Source: an uncultured Alphaproteobacteria bacterium (GTDB lineage Bacteria; Pseudomonadota; Alphaproteobacteria; RF32; CAG-239). From it: a stretch of DNA of 19,912 nt. Positions within the stretch are counted from its first letter, which is position 1. Every line of letters begins with the position of its first letter. Positions 14,462 through 19,912 of the stretch are shown one piece after another. The position numbers and the translations under genes were made by a program. Below the pieces are notes generated by a model, which was given only the letters and a program-made list of their open reading frames with translations, was not told the origin of the DNA and made no database searches. The stretch lies in NCBI GenBank assembly GCA_949542085.1, contig CATGXW010000001.1:1-19912 (forward strand), given 5' to 3'.

Positions 14462-14968
14462 ATGAATAAAAAAATTACAGTTAAGAATCCGTTTTGTTCG
14501 GGCGATTATGTTGTCTATCCTGCTCACGGGGTCGGCAAAGTTTCTGATATCAGCAAGCAAACGGTTGCCGGTTCGGAGCTTGAATTGATCGTTGTTAATT
14601 TTGCAAAGGACAAAATGACATTGCGCATTCCGATGGCTAAGGCGGAAACGACCGGTCTGCGCAGAATTTCCGGTGCCGACACAATGACGGAAGCTTTGAC
14701 AACATTAAAGGGAAAAGCTCGGGTTAAGAAGGTTATGTGGTCGCGTCGCGCCCAAGAATATGAAAATAAAATTAATTCAGGAAGTCCGGTGGCTATCGCA
14801 GAAGTTATCCGTGATTTGTATCGTAGCGAAAATTTAGCGGAGCAGTCTTACAGCGAACGCCAAATTTATGAACAAGCTCTTGATCGCTTGGCTAATGAGT
14901 ACGCTGTTTTTGAAAATATTACAGCAGATGCGGCAACGCAAAAATTGTTGGACTTGCTGGCAAAATAA
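14462..14968 (+). CDS. CarD/CdnL-family transcription regulator
   Basis: A 168-residue regulator of the CarD/CdnL family, which binds RNA polymerase beta and stabilises open promoter complexes, often at rRNA and growth genes. The N-terminal RNA-polymerase-interacting domain (about residues 10-68) shows the diagnostic FCSGDYVVYPAHGVGKV start and LRIPMAKAETTGLR end. The C-terminal helical DNA-binding domain follows, with VMWSRRAQEYENKINSG, the tryptophan and basic residues that contact promoter DNA, and IAEVIRDLYRSE. Length is typical. There is no clear Shine-Dalgarno sequence before the ATG. It is a single-gene unit, closed by a strong terminator. Confidence 0.93.
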   Translation: MNKKITVKNPFCSGDYVVYPAHGVGKVSDISKQTVAGSELELIVVNFAKDKMTLRIPMAKAETTGLRRISGADTMTEALTTLKGKARVKKVMWSRRAQEYENKINSGSPVAIAEVIRDLYRSENLAEQSYSERQIYEQALDRLANEYAVFENITADAATQKLLDLLAK

Positions 14969-14988
14969 GATAATTTTTTTTAGATTTT

Positions 14989-15019
14989 AAGGAGGCTCAA
15001 CGGCCTCCTTTTATTTTTT
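14989..15019 (+). terminator. Intrinsic terminator after carD
   Basis: An eight-base-pair stem AAGGAGGC (14989-14996), six-base loop, GCCTCCTT (15003-15010), followed by a T-rich run to 15019. It lies about 20 bases after the carD stop. Confidence 0.85.
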
Positions 15020-15145
15020 GCGTTAATATTGCCGTTGGTGTGTTCTTGTTGTTGATATGTTTGGGGATAAGACATTATCGCCTTGCGAATCAAAAAAAGT
15101 TAATTAATTCTTAACGTGAAGATTAATAAAACCAAAGGCAAAGAT

Positions 15146-15550
15146 ATGACAGGTATAGAGGATTGTTCAGTCAGCCAAACGGATGGAATTACCGTTTCCG
15201 CACGTTCTGTTTTGTTAGACAGTGTTCCTGATGCCGCAAAATATTTGTGGGGTTATTATCTGTGTATTGAAAATAATTCAGATCACAAAATTCAACTGGT
15301 TGGTAAGAATTGGAATATTACCGATGACAAGGGGAATCTTTATAGTGATACGTCGGCCGGTTTTAAAGGCGAATTGCCGGAGCTTGAACCGGGGGAGTTT
15401 TTTGAATTTACGTCTGAGGCTCCGTTAAAGTCACCGCACGCCGTTTTTTACGGAAGTTGTAAAATTTTAGCCGACGGGCATCAGAGTGAAATTAAAATTC
15501 CAACGTTTAACTTCAGCAGTCATGCCCATGCGGCTAGTGTTTTTAACTAG
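15146..15550 (+). CDS. apaG: ApaG-domain (DUF525) protein
   Basis: A 134-residue single-domain protein of the ApaG family, a fibronectin-like beta fold of uncertain biochemical role. Signature pieces are YLWGYYLCIENNSDHKIQL, NWNITDDKG, GELPELEPGEFFEFTSEAPL and the IPTFNF end. It is somewhat diverged: the family's RHW is KNW and the glycine-rich GxGxxG loop reads SAGFKG. I prefer the ATG at 15146 because the upstream GTG at 15116 has no ribosome site and would add ten polar residues. Its stop overlaps that of the lipoprotein on the other strand. The symbol reflects the domain; the role is not known. Confidence 0.85.
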   Translation: MTGIEDCSVSQTDGITVSARSVLLDSVPDAAKYLWGYYLCIENNSDHKIQLVGKNWNITDDKGNLYSDTSAGFKGELPELEPGEFFEFTSEAPLKSPHAVFYGSCKILADGHQSEIKIPTFNFSSHAHAASVFN

Positions 15551-16164
15551 TAATAAGTCGGTACCAACTCGTTATTAATCACATACATATTTAAGTATTG
15601 GTGAATGTTTGATGTCATTTTCGCATTGAACTCTTCAAACAGTTTGGTAACCATACCGTTCCAATATCTTTCTTTTTCTGCGATATCGGTGTCGGCCGGA
15701 ATGATTAGCTCTCTCCAAGCCTGAACTTCCGTTTCGGCGCGAGAAAGGTTGCGCGGGTCAATGATTTTGACGACAACAACCAAGGTAGCGCGGTATTTTA
15801 CTCGGTCTTTATAGAAAATTTGCGGATTTTCTTCCAGTTCTTCGGTGACGCTGGCATCTTTGATGATGACATCGGCGCTTTTTTCACTTGAAAAATCAGC
15901 GGCTTTTAATCTGTCCTGAGCCCAAAGTTTGGCTGTTTTTTCAATTGAAACAGGGAACAGGTGTTCTACATTCGGTCTGGTGAAAGACGGTGTAAATTCA
16001 GAGATGATGTTGATTTTGTTGACTTTTAACTGTATGGGCTCTTCGGTATTGTAACGCGGTTCGTTGTATCGTTGAGCATTGTCATCCTGAGATTGGAATA
16101 AAGCACATCCGCTTGCAAAGAATGTAAGGAATAAAACAGGTAAAAACTTTTTCATCATATTCAT
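15547..16164 (-). CDS. Putative outer-membrane lipoprotein of unknown function
   Basis: A 205-residue lipoprotein precursor: MNMMKKFLPVLFLTFFASGC, with the lipobox cysteine at residue 20. The start at 16164 is fixed by GGAAG six bases upstream; a longer frame from 16221 would put 19 extra residues before a proper signal peptide. The mature domain, about 150 residues, is mixed alpha/beta (IQLKVNKINIISEF, PVSIEKTAKLWAQDRLKAADF, VKYRATLVVVVKIIDP), and resembles uncharacterised lipoproteins of other alphaproteobacteria. The pattern of a W..DRL segment followed by paired strands recalls small lipoproteins that assist envelope assembly, but no function can be named. It is downstream of hslO, behind a terminator-like hairpin. 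Confidence 0.8.
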   Translation of the reverse strand: MNMMKKFLPVLFLTFFASGCALFQSQDDNAQRYNEPRYNTEEPIQLKVNKINIISEFTPSFTRPNVEHLFPVSIEKTAKLWAQDRLKAADFSSEKSADVIIKDASVTEELEENPQIFYKDRVKYRATLVVVVKIIDPRNLSRAETEVQAWRELIIPADTDIAEKERYWNGMVTKLFEEFNAKMTSNIHQYLNMYVINNELVPTYY

Positions 16165-16189
16165 TGTTGTCTTCCATATTAAATAAACT

Positions 16190-16216
16190 AAAGAAGCCCT
16201 GTAAAAGAGCTTCTTT
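16190..16216 (-). terminator. Terminator-like hairpin after hslO
   Basis: On the minus strand, AAAGAAGC and GCTTCTTT form an eight-base-pair stem with an 11-base loop, 38 bases after the hslO stop, followed by AGTTTATTT. The T-run is broken, so partial termination before the lipoprotein gene is more likely than a full stop. Confidence 0.5.
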
Positions 16217-16253
16217 AACATTAAGACATATAGATTAAAATCTGGTTAAAGTC

Positions 16254-17183
16254 TTATTGCTTGCGTAACTCACTGCGATCAAAGGCATATTCTTCTGAGC
16301 AAAAGTGGCAAGTTGCCGTGATTTTATTGTTTTCAACCATGGCATCGATATCATCTTGCGAGAATGTGGCTAAAGTCTGTAACAATTTTTCACGGTTGCA
16401 ACGGCAGCCGAAAGTGTAATCTTTTTGTTTGGATATTTCCAATTTATTGCCATGGAAAAGGCGGTGTAAAATATCGGCGGAAGACAAATCGGCATTGAAG
16501 ACTTCATCCGCAGTCAAACTCTCCATAAAGATTTTGGCTTCATTCCACGCCTCGGCTTGTTCTTCTTCGGACAGTTCGGAGTTTCCACCTTTAACCGGCA
16601 TTTTTTGTAACATGATTCCGGCGGCGAGCCAGCTTTCTGATTCACCTTCCGGTGCTTGTAAAAAGAGTTTTAAATCCGTATCAATTTGTTCGGATTGTTT
16701 GAAGTAGCGCAAGGCACATTCTGCCAGATTTTTTCCTTGCAGGTCGACAATTCCCTGATAAAGGTCCGTGTCCGGTCCCTGATCAACGGTGAATGCCAAG
16801 TGACCTTTGCCCATCAGATGCGGAGCGGCTTCAATTTCACCGCTGGTTTTGCGTAGTTCCTGATTGTGAGCCAAGTGCTCTTCGTCAAAGCGGGCACAAG
16901 CGCGGATTTTTCCCTCGGATGTGACATCGACAACGACCATTGAGACGGCACCGTTGCTTTGAGTTTGCAGTGTGAAGAGGCCTTCATACTTCAACGTGCT
17001 GGCAAGCATAGCTGCCAAAACGCTGCTTTCCGCAATGATGGCTGCCACCGGTTTGGGGTAGCAATGTTTGCCGAGGATGGTGTCGAGCAACGGATTAAAA
17101 CGAATCAGTCTTCCCTGATAGGCGCCGTTATCAATAAAAAAGGACACACAGGTGTCAAAATTTTTGTTGTTTGGGGTGGGCAT
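16254..17183 (-). CDS. hslO: Redox-regulated chaperone Hsp33
   Basis: A 309-residue cytoplasmic holdase chaperone switched on by oxidation. The C-terminal zinc switch is intact: CRC (Cys260, Cys262) and CHFC (Cys292, Cys295). The N-terminal substrate-binding domain includes a GRLIRF segment and the family's AAMLASTLKYEGLFTLQTQSNG stretch (57-78). I chose the ATG at 17183, with AAAGGA upstream, because a longer frame from 17282 would run back across the recX start and add 33 unrelated residues. It is divergent from recX across 65 bases. Confidence 0.95.
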   Translation of the reverse strand: MPTPNNKNFDTCVSFFIDNGAYQGRLIRFNPLLDTILGKHCYPKPVAAIIAESSVLAAMLASTLKYEGLFTLQTQSNGAVSMVVVDVTSEGKIRACARFDEEHLAHNQELRKTSGEIEAAPHLMGKGHLAFTVDQGPDTDLYQGIVDLQGKNLAECALRYFKQSEQIDTDLKLFLQAPEGESESWLAAGIMLQKMPVKGGNSELSEEEQAEAWNEAKIFMESLTADEVFNADLSSADILHRLFHGNKLEISKQKDYTFGCRCNREKLLQTLATFSQDDIDAMVENNKITATCHFCSEEYAFDRSELRKQ

Positions 17184-17197
17184 TGTTGTAAAATCCT

Positions 17198-17227
17198 TTA
17201 AAATGTTAGTTTGTAGAAGGGTATAAT
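17198..17227 (+). promoter_or_regulatory. Candidate recX promoter
   Basis: A perfect TATAAT (17222-17227) with a weak TTAAAA -35 (17198-17203, spacer 18) lies just before the AAGGA ribosome site of recX. RNA would start near 17234, giving a very short leader. Confidence 0.4.
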
Positions 17228-17248
17228 CCAGTTTTAAGGAATTTTCAA

Positions 17249-17794
17249 GTGTTGGAAGAAGACGCTCCTCGGAAAAAAACAAAAGTATTACGTAAAATAA
17301 CTCGACAGAGATTGAAAAATATCGGCCTTTATTATTTAAAGCGTTTTGAAAGTTCGGTTGCGAATCTACGGCAGGTTTTGCAACGGCGTGTTAATGACTA
17401 CGCTTATCAGAATAAAGATTTTGATCGACATGAGGCTCTTGAGTGGATTGAAGAACTTTTGGAAGAGTTTCGGCGTTATGGTTATCTGGATGATGTTCGT
17501 TATTGTGAAATCAAGGTCAAAGGCTATATTGCCGCCGGAAAATCTCCGCGCTATATTCAGGGGAAGCTTCGTGAAAAAGGAATCGATGAAACGATTGTTT
17601 CAGATTTTTTGGTGCAGCAGGATTATGATCCTTTTGATGCGGCGCTTAAATTGGCGCGTAAAAAACATATCGGTCCTTACAGTCCCAGCGAAGAAATTCG
17701 AAAAGAAAGACGTTCTAAAGATATGGCGACGCTTTCCCGTGCCGGATTTGATTATGATACGGTTATGCGGGTTTTGTCTTTTGAAGATGATTAG
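17249..17794 (+). CDS. recX: Recombination regulator RecX
   Basis: A 181-residue, charged, all-helical protein that binds RecA filaments and limits their activity. The N-terminal LRKITRQRLKNIGLYYLKRFESSVANLRQVLQRRV stretch and the later DDVRYCEIKVKGYIAAGKSPRYIQGKLREKGI segment are RecX signatures of three-helix repeats. The GTG at 17249 is the start, with AAGGA (17236-17240) eight bases upstream. recA is not visible here, so recX is detached from it, as is common in alphaproteobacteria. Its phenylalanine codons are all TTT, in contrast to the next gene. Confidence 0.93.
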   Translation: MLEEDAPRKKTKVLRKITRQRLKNIGLYYLKRFESSVANLRQVLQRRVNDYAYQNKDFDRHEALEWIEELLEEFRRYGYLDDVRYCEIKVKGYIAAGKSPRYIQGKLREKGIDETIVSDFLVQQDYDPFDAALKLARKKHIGPYSPSEEIRKERRSKDMATLSRAGFDYDTVMRVLSFEDD

Positions 17795-17807
17795 CTGTAC
17801 TTTTTTG

Positions 17808-17836
17808 TTGACGATTTTGTCTAAAAATGGTATTAT
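17808..17836 (+). promoter_or_regulatory. Strong sigma70-type promoter
   Basis: TTGACG (17808-17813), an ideal 17-base spacer and TATTAT (17831-17836). It is one of the closest matches to consensus in the window, and would start RNA near 17843, about 27 bases before the 239-residue gene. Confidence 0.7.
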
Positions 17837-17869
17837 CTTTTTAAGATGATTATCTAATTTGCATTTATT

Positions 17870-18589
17870 ATGAGTATTTTTGAAATTGTGGGTCGTAACC
17901 CGCGCATTGAACAGCCATCAAGGAACTATAAAAAATCTTTCAAAAGATGTCGCACCCGAGAAGAACGTCTGGCTGATTTTATCTCTTCGGAGGATTTTCA
18001 GCTCTTCTGCCAAGCCGAGCAGCTTCCCGAGAACTCCGTTGTGCAGTTCTGCTTCAATTCTGATGAGGAAATCCGTATCCTTTTCGGAGGCAAGGTTATC
18101 TGGATGGACGGCATGAGCTATCGTGTAGGGCTGGAAAGTCTGACCGATGTCAAGGCTCCGAAGTTTATCACTCGTCTGACGGCTCGACAGCAGGCAATCT
18201 TCTTCACAGCCACTTACTGGTTGTCTCGAAATGAGGCCGGTGTGTGGCAGGCGGAACTTCTGCTTGGTGATGATGCGTTTCTGCAGGCTAAGGTTTGCGA
18301 AGACGCTTTTCAGCGAGTTGCTCAGTTGTTCGGCGGAAAGGTGTCGACTTCTTTTCTGGCTACGGGAAAGATTAAGGAAAAAGAAAGCATATATCGTTTT
18401 GCCAATCTTTCCTTGCCAGGTGGTGAACAGAAACTGTTGGCCGTTTCTTTTGACAACGGAGCGCTGGTGCTTCTTGATCCTGAAATGGTTTCGGTGATCC
18501 CAAATCAAAAAGGGGCGTGCGAAGTGTATCGAACCACATACAACTGGTTCCGTTCCCTCAACGATGGCAATTTCCGTCGTATTCTCTAA
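17870..18589 (+). CDS. Unknown 239-residue cytoplasmic protein, monocistronic
   Basis: A 239-residue protein with no signal peptide, membrane segment or recognisable catalytic motif. The N-terminus is basic (PSRNYKKSFKRCRTREERL), followed by mixed alpha/beta segments such as ILFGGKVIWMDGMSYRVGLESL and an AIFFTATYWLSRNEAG stretch. It contains five cysteines. I do not recognise the family. It has its own strong promoter and an intrinsic terminator, so it is a single-gene transcript, yet its ATG has no Shine-Dalgarno sequence. Codon use differs from neighbours: 10 of 19 Phe codons are TTC and no Leu is TTA, while recX has only TTT. pal, a normally abundant protein, shows the same TTC preference, so high expression is one explanation and horizontal transfer another. 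Confidence 0.8.
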   Translation: MSIFEIVGRNPRIEQPSRNYKKSFKRCRTREERLADFISSEDFQLFCQAEQLPENSVVQFCFNSDEEIRILFGGKVIWMDGMSYRVGLESLTDVKAPKFITRLTARQQAIFFTATYWLSRNEAGVWQAELLLGDDAFLQAKVCEDAFQRVAQLFGGKVSTSFLATGKIKEKESIYRFANLSLPGGEQKLLAVSFDNGALVLLDPEMVSVIPNQKGACEVYRTTYNWFRSLNDGNFRRIL

Positions 18590-18607
18590 GGCCTTGAGCC
18601 TGCTAAG

Positions 18608-18637
18608 AGCGCTACCCTTTGGGTGGCGCTTTTTTTA
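18608..18637 (+). terminator. Intrinsic terminator of the 239-residue gene
   Basis: A ten-base-pair stem with one G-T pair, AGCGCTACCC (18608-18617), loop TTT, GGGTGGCGCT (18621-18630), followed by a T-run. It lies 18 bases after the stop codon. The next 240 bases up to pal are A/T-rich and hold no gene I can support. Confidence 0.92.
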
Positions 18638-18875
18638 TTGAACTAAAGTCTTATTTAATAAAAGCAAATGAGGATTATGTCATTTTTAGAAGATAAATTT
18701 GCGATAATGAGAATTTTAGCATTTTAAGAAAGTTGTTTTTCTGAAATTTTCGGTTTTGCGCTTTTTTTTGATGTTTAACTCTTTTTGTTGTTGAAAATTT
18801 ATTTTTTGTTGTTAAGTTAATTCTGTATTAGTTGTTTAACAATTAAAGTTTTTAACCCATATGGAGATTAATAAA

Positions 18876-19340
18876 ATGAAAAAACTTTTAAGTTTGTTTG
18901 TAGCTGTTGTAGCTTTGTCTGGTTGTTCCAGCTTAGGTATGGACGGTGGCTTGTTCGGTGGTAGCGAATGCGAATCTATCGAAGCTCGTGACTTCATGGA
19001 AAATGCTCAAGACAGAGTTTTCTTCGCTTATGATAGCTCTGCTATTTCTGCTGATTCTGCCGAAATTTTGAATACACAAGTTAAATGGCTGAAAAAACAT
19101 GAAAATGTTAACGTCGTTGTTCAAGGTTACTGCGATGAAAGAGGTACAAGAGAATACAACTTGGCATTGGGTGAACGCCGTGCTAACGCTGTAAAACAGT
19201 ACTTGGTTTCTCAAGGTATTGCCGCTGACAGAATTTCTGTAATTTCTTACGGTAAAGAACGTCCGGCTGTTTTGGGCAACAACGAAGCTGCTTGGGCTCA
19301 AAACCGTCGTGCCGTTACAGTTGTAAAAGCTGCTAACTAA
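18876..19340 (+). CDS. pal: Peptidoglycan-associated lipoprotein Pal
   Basis: A 154-residue outer-membrane lipoprotein that binds peptidoglycan and works with the Tol complex during envelope constriction. The lipoprotein signal ends at LSGC (Cys17). The OmpA-like domain (about 47-152) has YCDERGTREYNLALGERRANAV, with Asp87 and Arg102 at the positions that grip diaminopimelate; the usual GHCDERG is GYCDERG. I chose the ATG at 18876: the GGAG inside the upstream ATG (18861) codon region is its ribosome site, and the longer form would spoil the signal peptide. tolB, its normal upstream neighbour, is not present; the gene before it is unrelated and ends in a terminator. Confidence 0.96.
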   Translation: MKKLLSLFVAVVALSGCSSLGMDGGLFGGSECESIEARDFMENAQDRVFFAYDSSAISADSAEILNTQVKWLKKHENVNVVVQGYCDERGTREYNLALGERRANAVKQYLVSQGIAADRISVISYGKERPAVLGNNEAAWAQNRRAVTVVKAAN

Positions 19341-19360
19341 TCTCTTGCGGTTTACAATGA

Positions 19361-19393
19361 AAAACGTATCCCTGATTGGGATACGTTTTTTTT
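19361..19393 (+). terminator. Intrinsic terminator after pal
   Basis: A perfect twelve-base-pair stem, AAAACGTATCCC (19361-19372), five-base loop, GGGATACGTTTT (19378-19389), running into a T-run to 19393. It should end most pal transcripts before cpoB. Confidence 0.93.
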
Positions 19394-19397
19394 GTGC

Positions 19398-19426
19398 TTG
19401 TGATTATGGATTTTTTAATCTAAAGT
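19398..19426 (+). promoter_or_regulatory. Candidate promoter of cpoB
   Basis: TTGTGA (19398-19403), a 17-base spacer and TAAAGT (19421-19426) lie directly after the pal terminator and would start RNA about 30 bases before the ATG. This fits separate transcription of cpoB. Confidence 0.45.
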
Positions 19427-19464
19427 ACAGTCAGTTATGTGTTTTTCAGAATGAAGAGGTTATT

Positions 19465-19912
19465 ATGAAGTTTTCGCAAATCTTTCTTTTGGGTGTCGGT
19501 TGCGTGTTTATGTCAACGGCGGCACAGGCTCAGTCTGTTGGTTCTTTGTCGCGTGAAGTGGCAAAGTTGCGCGAGGATATTCAGGTTTTGCAACGCCAGT
19601 CTTATCGCGATAAAGACGGCGGTATTACACCGGCGTCGGCTCAGGATGTGGCCGTTAAGATGGGCGAGTTTGATGAAACATTGCGCGCTGCTGTCGGGCA
19701 TATGGATGAGTTGGAGTTCAAACTGAAAGAATTGCAGAAAAGGGTTGAAGTTATCAATAAGGATATTGATATTCGTTTGAAGATGTTGGAGGGTAAACCG
19801 ATTGCTTCTGACGGGCTGGGAGCTGCCAATAATATTCCTTCAGCTAAATATGACGCGCCGGTAGCCAAAGATGCGCCGAAGTCGATTGTTGGCGGGGCAA
19901 TTTCCAAAGGTG
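19465..19912 (+). CDS. cpoB: Cell division coordinator CpoB (YbgF), partial
   Basis: The first 149 residues of a periplasmic protein; the rest lies beyond the window. A signal peptide (residues 1-22, cleavage after AQA) is followed by two helical stretches with heptads (SLSREVAKLREDIQVLQRQ and ELEFKLKELQKRVEVINKD, ending DIRLKMLEG), like the trimerising N-terminal domain of CpoB/YbgF. A Pro/Ala/Lys-rich linker follows, which should lead to the TPR domain. The family links Tol-Pal with peptidoglycan synthesis at the septum. A GAGG ribosome site precedes the ATG. The order pal-cpoB is the standard one and supports the call, though the TPR repeats cannot be seen. Confidence 0.85.
   Translation, partial: MKFSQIFLLGVGCVFMSTAAQAQSVGSLSREVAKLREDIQVLQRQSYRDKDGGITPASAQDVAVKMGEFDETLRAAVGHMDELEFKLKELQKRVEVINKDIDIRLKMLEGKPIASDGLGAANNIPSAKYDAPVAKDAPKSIVGGAISKG

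Noticed and set aside
17918..18508. 196-codon minus-strand frame inside the 239-residue gene
   Set aside because: The plus-strand gene has a promoter, terminator and consistent codon bias; the antisense frame has none of these.
18668..18727. A 19-codon open frame upstream of pal (MRIMSFLEDKF...)
   Set aside because: It has only a marginal GAGG before its second ATG, lies in A/T-rich DNA where short frames arise by chance, and no attenuator-like structure follows it.

Overview
The window is AT-rich, gene-dense DNA from a flagellated Gram-negative bacterium, most likely an alphaproteobacterium. The evidence is the F0 ATP synthase block in the order atpI-atpB-atpE-b'-b with two different b subunits, a fliL-fliM-DUF6468-motE flagellar string, an adjacent DUF721/DsbA pair, a CarD-type regulator, ApaG, and an ESY-type (not ESRP) ACT motif in a monofunctional prephenate dehydratase. 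The low GC, compact layout and a cysteine-rich secreted protein remind me of uncultured gut-associated Rhodospirillales-like genomes; that placement is inference. No mobile element, CRISPR array, rRNA or tRNA was seen, and no gene-free stretch exceeds 300 bases.

Layout. 1-4048 (minus strand): a flagellar operon, fliO-fliP-fliL-fliM-DUF6468-motE, followed by a secreted protein cut by the window edge. A good sigma70-type promoter precedes fliO. 4146-5436 (plus): dciA (DUF721) and a DsbA-like thiol oxidoreductase, overlapping. 5502-8009 (plus): the complete F0 operon, with a strong hairpin between the c and b' genes. 8011-9563 (minus): an unknown secreted protein translationally coupled to pheA. 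9763-11726 (plus): glmM and two small unknown genes. 11723-11902 (minus): a very small YjfB-like motility protein. 12041-14265: two convergent secreted proteins, one of them large and cysteine-rich. 14462-15550 (plus): carD with its terminator, and apaG. 15547-17183 (minus): a lipoprotein and hslO (Hsp33). 17249-18589 (plus): recX, then an unknown 239-aa gene with its own strong promoter and terminator. 18876-19912 (plus): pal and the start of cpoB (ybgF), separated by a terminator.

How they work together. The left part builds the flagellar export gate (FliO/P) and the switch and stator-associated parts (FliM, FliL, MotE). The F0 block makes the proton channel of ATP synthase; the F1 genes must lie elsewhere. 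GlmM feeds peptidoglycan and LPS synthesis, and Pal and CpoB link outer membrane to cell wall. DciA, RecX and Hsp33 serve replication, recombination control and oxidative protein protection.

The most striking structural feature is that all four convergent gene pairs meet within one base or overlap by exactly four bases at their stop codons, leaving no room for terminators. The best candidates for new biology are the cysteine-repeat secreted protein, the 239-aa gene with C-ending codon use and a strong promoter, and a c subunit whose helix-1 glycine motif is largely replaced. I did not find a clear undescribed multigene system.
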